A stretch of DNA of 64,000 nucleotides from Azophilus sp026709365. Its GTDB lineage: Bacteria; Pseudomonadota; Gammaproteobacteria; Pseudomonadales; Azotimanducaceae. A program made the position numbers and the translations under genes. Of this stretch, positions 58,641-64,000 are shown piece after piece. The stretch spans positions 3,534,001 to 3,598,000 of the forward strand of contig OZ241345.1 of the NCBI GenBank assembly GCA_965200175.1, read 5' to 3'. How positions within the stretch are numbered: the stretch's first letter is position 1; the number at the start of each line of letters is the position of its first letter. The notes under the pieces were generated by a model. That model had not been told where the DNA came from, did no database searches, and saw nothing but the letters and a program-made list of their open reading frames with translations.

Positions 58641-59834
58641 ATGTGGATTGATCGACTGGCCTCAAAAAAGTTGCGCCAACTGGCCTCGACGTTTCCGGCC
58701 GTACTGGTCACGGGTGCGCGGCAGACCGGCAAGACCTCGCTCGTGCGTCGCCAGTTTCCGGACTACAGCTACGTCAGCCTCGACCTGCCATTGCTTGCGG
58801 ACCAAGCGGAACAGTCGCCGGAGAGCTTTCTCGCGGCGCATCCCCCGCCGCTGATCATCGACGAGGTTCAATACGCCCCAAGCCTGTTCCGTCATCTGAA
58901 GGTCGCCATCGACCAGCGGCGCGACCTTCGCGGTCAGTTCATCTTGACGGGCTCCCAGCAATTCGCGTTGATGCGGGAAGTGGGGGACAGTTTGGCGGGG
59001 CGGTGCGGCCTGCTCAACCTGCCCGGGCTTTGCATTGAGGAAATCCGATCCTCCGGCTGGGAGCCAAGCGCCAAAAGCGCAGCGGGCCTGCTGCGGCGCG
59101 GCGGATTCCCGGAACTCTGGGCGAACCCTGAAATCGCTGCGGGGGACTTCTTCCAAGCGTATGTCAGCACCTACCTGGAACGCGACCTTCGACAGTTGAT
59201 CCGGGTCGGCAGCCTGCGCGACTTCGAGCGATTCGTTCGCGCTTGCGCGGCGCGGGCCGGCAACCTGCTCAACCGCTCCGACCTCGCGCGCGATGTCGGC
59301 ATCTCCCATTCCACCGCGAACGAGTAGCTTTCCGCGCTTCAGGCCGGCAATCAAGTCGTTCTCCTGGAACCTTGGTTTGCCAGTCTGGGCAAGCGGCTCG
59401 TCAAGTCCCCCAAGCTCTACTTCGCCGATACCGGCCTGCTGTGCTTTCTGCTGGGCATGGACGACCTCGCCATCGAGACCTCACCGCTCACCGGTCGCGT
59501 GTGGGAGAACCTTGTCCTGGCGGAGCTGCGCGCCCACTTGGCGCTCGAACACCCGGATTGGAGCCTGTGGTTCTATCGAGACCAGCAAAACCGTGAAGCC
59601 GATTTCCTCATCCAAGGGCCTTTCGACCACGTCCGGCTGGCGGATGCCAAGTGGTCGGAAACGGCATCGCCCTCAGCTTTCGCACAGCTCGAGAAGATCG
59701 CCCGCACTCTGGACGCGAGCGGCGACATTCGAAGCGTCGAACTGGCCTTGGTGACCCAGAGTAGCCACAGCGCCCGCCTCGATGACAACAGGCGCGCGGT
59801 TTCGGCTTGGCGAATCGCGGACATTGCGCATTGA
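58641..59834 (+). pseudogene. AAA_14/DUF4143 ATPase interrupted by an amber codon
   Basis: The ATPase half runs from MWIDRLASKKLRQLA, with Walker A GARQTGKT at 25-32 and Walker B PLIIDEVQ, to DVGISHSTANE, where TAG occurs at 59325-59327. The frame then continues unbroken as LSALQAGNQVVLLEP, KRLVKSPKLYFADTGL and the nuclease-like NREADFLI to 59834. Family members have Trp at this site (TAKEWLSVL), so one base change, TGG to TAG, explains the stop. About 397 codons in all. An ATG after the stop (59457) could start the C-terminal part alone. Confidence 0.85.
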
Positions 59835-59924
59835 TGCGGCACATCAACAGGGCACATGAGCCCAATTGACATCATTGTTGTTGATTATCATGATATTCAG
59901 CAACAGAGCCGCTGACTGTCATCA

Positions 59925-61073
59925 ATGTCTCATCCCGACATTCCACGCCAACTCGACATCTCCGAGGTGCTGGCCAGCAAGTCCTGCTTCCTGTTCGGCC
60001 CCCGCCAAACCGGCAAATCCACGCTGATCCGTCAACAGCTTGCAGGCTGCCCCGTTTACGATCTGCTCGATCAGACGTTGTTTCTGCGCCTCTCAAGCAA
60101 TCCGGCGCTGATCCGCGAGGCGCTGGCCCCCGAAACCTCCCTCATCGTCATCGACGAAATTCAGAGGCTCCCGGAGCTTCTGAACGAAGTGCAGCTGATG
60201 ATCGAGCGGCACGGGGTGCGGTTTCTGCTGACCGGCTCCAGCGCCCGCAGCCTGCGCCGCAAGGGCGTGAACCTGCTTGGCGGCAGGGCGCGGTCGCGGG
60301 CGCTACACCCGTTCACTCGGGCGGAGTTGGGGGCGCGCTTCGACCTGCACCGCGCCCTGGAGCATGGCTTGCTGCCGCCCATCTACTTTTCGGATGTGCC
60401 CAGCGAGGACTTGGCAGCCTACGCTGGTGACTACCTCAAGGAGGAAGTCGCAGCGGAGGCCGTGGTGCGCAACGTGGGCGCCTTCAGCCGCTTTCTGACG
60501 GCTGCGGCTCTGGCCCATGGGCAGATGGTCAACTTCGCCAGCTTCGCGAACGACGCCCAAGTGCCCGCTTCTACGGCAAGGGCCTACTACGACATTCTCA
60601 AGGACACCTTCATCGCCCATGAGGTGCCGGCCGTCACGGAGACCCGCAAGCGCAAGGCGGTGTCCACTTCCAAGTACTACCTGTTCGACATCGGCTTGGC
60701 GCGGCACCTGCAAGGCCGTCGGGGGCTGGCGCCGGGCACGTCGGAGTACGGAGAAGCCTTCGAGAGCTTCATCCACCAGGAAATCGCCGCCTACTGCAGC
60801 TACCGTCGGCTTGACCCGCCGGGCTACTGGCGGTCGAAGTCCGGATTCGAGGTGGACTTCGTGTTTCAGGACATCGCCGTCGAGGTGAAGGCAAAGGCCA
60901 ACGTCAACGCCCGGGACTGGCGCGGCCTGAGGGCGCTCAGGGAGGAGGGCATCACCCGCCGCCACCTGCTGGTGTGCATGGAGCCCATGCGTCGCATCGT
61001 GGAAGGGATGGAAGTGACGCCTTGGGAGGAATTTCTGGACGGGCTGTGGCAAGGGCGGTTGCTCAACGATTGA
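59925..61073 (+). CDS. AAA_14/DUF4143 ATPase, intact
   Basis: 382 residues. Walker A GPRQTGKS at 25-32, Walker B SLIVIDEIQ at 72-80, LLTGSSARSLRRKG, then the DUF4143 half with a winged helix (PASTARAYYDILKDTFIAHE) and a PD-(D/E)XK-like nuclease core (GFEVDFVFQDIAVEVKAK). The family is widespread, often next to mobile DNA, with an unclear role. It is only distantly similar to the broken copy upstream, so this is not a recent duplication. A TATCATGATA palindrome sits at about 59888. Confidence 0.85.
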   Translation: MSHPDIPRQLDISEVLASKSCFLFGPRQTGKSTLIRQQLAGCPVYDLLDQTLFLRLSSNPALIREALAPETSLIVIDEIQRLPELLNEVQLMIERHGVRFLLTGSSARSLRRKGVNLLGGRARSRALHPFTRAELGARFDLHRALEHGLLPPIYFSDVPSEDLAAYAGDYLKEEVAAEAVVRNVGAFSRFLTAAALAHGQMVNFASFANDAQVPASTARAYYDILKDTFIAHEVPAVTETRKRKAVSTSKYYLFDIGLARHLQGRRGLAPGTSEYGEAFESFIHQEIAAYCSYRRLDPPGYWRSKSGFEVDFVFQDIAVEVKAKANVNARDWRGLRALREEGITRRHLLVCMEPMRRIVEGMEVTPWEEFLDGLWQGRLLND

Positions 61074-61183
61074 CGTCGGAGACCAATCGGCCATCGGTCA
61101 GGGGAACGGCGCTCGCTGGAGGAACGGGCGGGCCCGCGGACCTTCGTCAACCTGCATCAGCAGGGCGGCAAACCGTTGACAGC

Positions 61184-61219
61184 GGAGTTGCGCTGTCGCG
61201 AAACTCCAAAGCCATTAGG
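61184..61219 (+). repeat. family A two-hairpin repeat, copy 6 (short)
   Basis: Stem 1 GGAGTTGCGC-tgtc-GCGAAACTCC has one mismatch. Stem 2 is reduced to GCC-atta-GGC. It lies 34 bp before the puuB start. Confidence 0.7.
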
Positions 61220-61252
61220 CAGGATGTGAGGGAACCCGTATCGGGCCGCATC

Positions 61253-62542
61253 ATGGAAGCGAAAAACCAAAAGCAGGAGCACACCGGCTCCTACTACGCC
61301 GCAACGGCGAACGATGCAACCGACTACGCGGCGCTCAAGGGCAATGTCAGCGCTGATGTCTGCGTGGTCGGGGGCGGTTTCACCGGAGTCGCCACCGCGT
61401 TGACGCTGGCGGAGCGGGGTTACTCGGTGGCGTTGGTGGAGGCCAACCGAGTCGGCTGGGGCGCGTCGGGCCGCAACGGCGGACAGCTCATCAACGGGGT
61501 GAACGGGCACGAGAAGATCGTCAGAAAGTACGGCCCGGGCAGCGACGACATCCTGTGGGACCTCGGCTGGCGGGGCCACGAGATCATCTATGAGCGCGTC
61601 GAGAAGTACGGCATCGACTGCGACTTGAAGACGGGTTTCGTTTACGCAGCGCTCAAGGCCAGACAGGTCGCGGAAATCGAGGCGTTCGCCGAGAACCACG
61701 CCCGCCGCAACTTCCCCCATCCCCATGAGGTGTGGGACCGGCACAGGACCCAGGAAATGCTGGGCACGGATGCGTACCTGGGCGCTTTCGCCAACTACCG
61801 GGACGGCCACCTGCATCCGCTGAACCTCTGCATCGGCGAAGCGCGGGCGGCGGCCGCCTTGGGCACCCGCATCTTCGAGCAGTCGCCGGTAGTGGACATT
61901 GAGCATGGCCCTCGGCCCCGCGTGATCACGCAGGCCGGGTCCGTGCAGGCCGATGCGGTGGTGCTGGCGGGCAACGCCTACAGCCGGCTTGAGCAGCGGC
62001 GCCTCTCCGGCCTGGTCTTCCCGGCGGGCAGCTACATCATCGCCACCGAGCCCCTCGAAGAGCGGACGGGCCGGCGCGTCAATCCAGCGGACGTGGCGGT
62101 GTGCGACTTAAACGAGGTGGTTGACTACCATCGGCTTTCCGCGGACAAGCGCCTGCTCTACGGCGGCGCCTGCAACTACTCCGGCCGTGACCCGACGGAC
62201 ATCAAGGCCTACATCCTGCCGCGCCTGCTCAAGGTCTATCCCCAGCTGCGGGGGGTGCGCATCGATTTCCAGTGGGGCGGTATGATCGGCATCGTGCCGA
62301 ACCGGATTCCGGCGGTGGGCCGCATCGACGGCAACATCTACTACTGCCAGGGCTATTCGGGCCATGGCGTGAACTCGACCCACGTCATGGGCGAGATCGT
62401 CGCCGACGCGGTGGGCGGGACGCTGGAGAAGTTCGACCTCTTCGCGGAGATGAAGCACCTGCGCCTGCCGGGCTCCCGCTGGCTGGGAAACCAGTTGCTC
62501 GCCTTGGGGATGCTCTACTACAAACTCAAGGATCGGCTGTAG
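61253..62542 (+). CDS. puuB: PuuB-like gamma-glutamylputrescine oxidoreductase
   Basis: 429 residues from MEAKNQKQEHTGSYYAATAN. The family opening SYYAATAN is followed by the FAD motif ADVCVVGGGFTGVATALTLA, GWGASGRNGGQLINGVNG and the C-terminal YYCQGYSGHGVNSTHVMG. This DAO-type flavoenzyme oxidises gamma-glutamylputrescine in putrescine use. No puuA, puuC or puuD lie beside it, so a related amine could be the substrate. The frame upstream of 61253 is open, including the repeat. Confidence 0.85.
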   Translation: MEAKNQKQEHTGSYYAATANDATDYAALKGNVSADVCVVGGGFTGVATALTLAERGYSVALVEANRVGWGASGRNGGQLINGVNGHEKIVRKYGPGSDDILWDLGWRGHEIIYERVEKYGIDCDLKTGFVYAALKARQVAEIEAFAENHARRNFPHPHEVWDRHRTQEMLGTDAYLGAFANYRDGHLHPLNLCIGEARAAAALGTRIFEQSPVVDIEHGPRPRVITQAGSVQADAVVLAGNAYSRLEQRRLSGLVFPAGSYIIATEPLEERTGRRVNPADVAVCDLNEVVDYHRLSADKRLLYGGACNYSGRDPTDIKAYILPRLLKVYPQLRGVRIDFQWGGMIGIVPNRIPAVGRIDGNIYYCQGYSGHGVNSTHVMGEIVADAVGGTLEKFDLFAEMKHLRLPGSRWLGNQLLALGMLYYKLKDRL

Positions 62543-62561
62543 TCCGGTTCTGCCTAGCCCA

Positions 62562-63032
62562 TTGATCGGCCCAAGGCATTACGTTTCCTTTATTCACCGG
62601 GACGATGCGGGCTACGGCGTCAGCTTCCCCGACTTCCCCGGCTGCGTGTCGGTCGGCGATACCGTCGATGAAGCTGTCCGCCAAGCGCGCGAAGCCCTAG
62701 CCTTCCAAGTTGACGGGCTGTGCGACGACGGCCAGCCAATTCCGCAGCCACGCTCGATAGACGCCATCAAGGCTGACCCGGAGCTTTCCGATTGGCGACG
62801 CGGCGCCGACATCATGCTGCTCCCGCTGCTGCCGTCTGGAGCTTGCCTCTTTCGGCAAGCTCCCTTTCGGATTGACGCCGACGGACCTATTTGGGCCCCA
62901 CGAGTCCCAGCCGTGGAACCCACTGATCGCAAGAGTGTTCTATCTGAGAGGCATCATCGAGGAGTGGGGGCGCGGGACGCTCAAGATGGCGGAGCAGGCG
63001 GCGGCGGCAGGACTGCCGCCCTTGGAGATTGA
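62562..63032 (+). CDS. HicB-like antitoxin domain with a foreign out-of-frame tail
   Basis: From TTG 62562, residues ~5-90 (RHYVSFIHRDDAGYGVSFPD, EAVRQAREALAFQVDGLCDD, GADIMLLPLLP) form a HicB domain. At about 62832 the family resemblance stops: the expected RHH tail is missing and the frame continues for ~65 residues in what is another gene's sequence read out of frame (PRVPAVEPTDRKSV). No hicA is seen upstream. I infer a truncated orphan antitoxin. Confidence 0.6.
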   Translation: MIGPRHYVSFIHRDDAGYGVSFPDFPGCVSVGDTVDEAVRQAREALAFQVDGLCDDGQPIPQPRSIDAIKADPELSDWRRGADIMLLPLLPSGACLFRQAPFRIDADGPIWAPRVPAVEPTDRKSVLSERHHRGVGARDAQDGGAGGGGRTAALGD

Positions 63033-63333
63033 CGACGATGGCGGCTGCGTCACGGTTCGTTTCCGTGCGAACCGGATGGGCGGTGAACCTACGGCCGTCC
63101 CGCCCTCCACAGCACGAATCCGCGATACCGCGGTGCGCCTGGACGAAGGGCAGCGCAGGATTCTGGGCCTCCTTCAAGCGTCCAGCGAGCCTTTGGCGTT
63201 GCGGGAGATTCATGCACGGCTGGATCCGCCGCCCGATGGGCGGCGCCTGCGCAGGGATCTTGCGGAACTGAAGCGGCTGGGCTTCTTGGAGTCGAGCGGG
63301 CATGGTCGTGGAGCGCGATGGAAACCATTGTAG
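62833..63333 (+). pseudogene. 3' fragment of an AlbA_2/ATP-binding helix-turn-helix protein
   Basis: The frame reads RLELASFGKLPFGLTPTDLF, GPHESQPWNPLIARVFYLRG and IIEEWGRGTLKMAEQAAAAG, the conserved end of the HATPase_c_4 region in Schlafen/AlbA_2-type ATP-binding proteins, then a winged helix (LDEGQRRILGLLQASSEPLA). The N-terminal AlbA domain is absent: the sequence begins where HicB ends. A TTG at 62872 could give a 153-residue product. Confidence 0.65.
62838..62863. repeat. palindrome at the hicB/AlbA junction
   Basis: GGAGCTTGCC, 6 bp, GGCAAGCTCC. It lies exactly where two unrelated gene fragments meet. Confidence 0.7.
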
Positions 63334-63344
63334 ATCAATGGGTT

Positions 63345-63393
63345 GGCTTATTCGGGCTTATTCGGGCTTATTCGGGCTTATTCGGGCTTATTC
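63345..63393. repeat. tandem 10-bp repeat, 4.9 copies
   Basis: GGCTTATTCG repeated without change, directly after the AlbA-like fragment ends (63333). Confidence 0.95.
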
Positions 63394-63492
63394 CATCCGG
63401 CGAACGGGCAACTCGTTATGTGTGCAGGCGGCGGATAGGCGCTAGCGATGGTTGAGCGACTGAGTCCATAGCCCGCCTAAAAGCCTTCGGGC

Positions 63493-64000
63493 GTGGAGTG
63501 GTTGGGGGATGTGCCTGCACATTGGGAAGTGCGACCGATCAAGCGCTGGTTGGTGGTGAATCAGTCGGTTCTACCCGACGACACGGATCCCGACCACGTC
63601 CTAGACGTGCGTTTTGTTCACGTACGGCCCCGCGACTGGTATCTGTCGTTCGATATAGAGCGCCGTCGCGACGTGATCGAGCGTCCTATTGTTGATGAAA
63701 TCGATTACGGCGGCTGGGATCTCAGAAAGTCGCTGCAACTGTTCGCCCGCACAAACGGCGCACTTCTCGAATGGCTGAACAGCCCGGTTCGTTACGTGGA
63801 ACGGGGCAGCTTCGCGGCCTCGCTACGCCAACTCGCAGCGACGCATTTCAACGCCACCGCGTTGTGCTACCACTACCATCACATGGCTCGAAGGAATTTC
63901 CGTGAACAATTCATCGGAAGCCATGTACGGCTTAAGAAGTATCTATACGTGCTAAGGCCGCTGCTCGCAATTCAGTATGTCGAGCGAGGGCTCGGCGTTC
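63493..64000 (+). pseudogene. chimeric partial frame: HsdS N-terminus joined to a nucleotidyltransferase
   Basis: One frame, after a TAA at 63478, reads SGVEWLGDVPAHWEVRPIKR and SVLPDDTDPD, the opening of a type I restriction specificity subunit. From about 63600 it becomes VLDVRFVHVRPRDWYLSFDI, RRRDVIERPIVDEIDYGGWD, LRKSLQLFARTNGALLEWLN and HVRLKKYLYVLRPLLAIQYV. That part is typical of the YcgL/RlaP-like (PF10127) nucleotidyltransferases. The join is in frame. It runs off the window end. GTG 63493 is a possible start. Confidence 0.65.

Noticed and set aside
59325..59327. Recoding of TAG as an amino acid
   Set aside because: TAG is used as an ordinary stop elsewhere (for example lptM and surA), so a nonsense mutation is simpler.

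Overview
The window is high-GC bacterial DNA. It looks like a free-standing chromosome segment of a gammaproteobacterium: it carries the lptM-lysA-dapF-DUF484-xerC-yigB cluster, the lptD-surA-pdxA cluster, murU-amgK, an rpe-gph-trpE-trpG-trpD-trpC superoperon, and a dsbD-aroQ-accB-prmA-DUF3426-purH-purD series. I cannot name the genus. Starts are often GTG or TTG, and neighbouring genes are often coupled by 1-8 nt overlaps.

Layout. 1-3.6 kb: accessory edge with a FitA-like antitoxin, the stump of its PIN toxin and a tandem pair of paralogous AAA ATPases. 3.8-9.7 kb: lysine/diaminopimelate and chromosome-dimer-resolution genes, then convergent thrC. 9.7-12.4 kb: glnK-amtB nitrogen sensing and uptake plus an outer-membrane protein. 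12.8-16 kb: comM, a c5-type cytochrome and a quinone reductase homologue. 15.9-22.3 kb: the trp superoperon (rpe-gph-trpE-ion channel-trpG-trpD-trpC-qor). 22.3-24.4 kb: a DUF1640 relic, then murU-amgK (MurNAc recycling). 24.7-29.4 kb: lptD-surA-pdxA. 29.4-35 kb: an island holding a RelE/HigB-type toxin-antitoxin pair, an intact ISNCY/IS1202-like insertion sequence with 15-bp direct repeats, and a large putative metalloprotease lipoprotein. 35.1-45.2 kb: alr, a TPR protein, a SulP permease, a D-aminoacylase-like hydrolase, an MscS channel and a two-gene GMC dehydrogenase. 45.3-46.6 kb: an ATPase with a broken partner gene. 46.7-58.6 kb: coq7, hinT, a cNMP-binding protein, purD, purH, DUF3426, prmA, accB, aroQ, dsbD, a lipoprotein and DUF2333. 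58.6-64 kb: two DUF4143 ATPases (one killed by an amber codon), puuB, and several truncated or chimeric genes (HicB, an AlbA-type ATP-binding protein, an HsdS/nucleotidyltransferase chimera).

The most unusual features are as follows. (1) A voltage-gated cation channel of the bacterial Nav fold is translationally coupled inside the trp operon and has an aspartate-rich selectivity filter, TLEDWTD. (2) A dispersed two-hairpin repeat family (seven copies seen) has a conserved first stem and a second stem whose sequence changes while pairing is kept. One copy lies in frame inside amgK, and prmA carries two other in-frame insertions bounded by inverted repeats. (3) Standard operons lack expected members (accC, rsmA, fis/dusB), and gene fragments are joined at sharp junctions. 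This points to an actively rearranging, repeat-rich genome.
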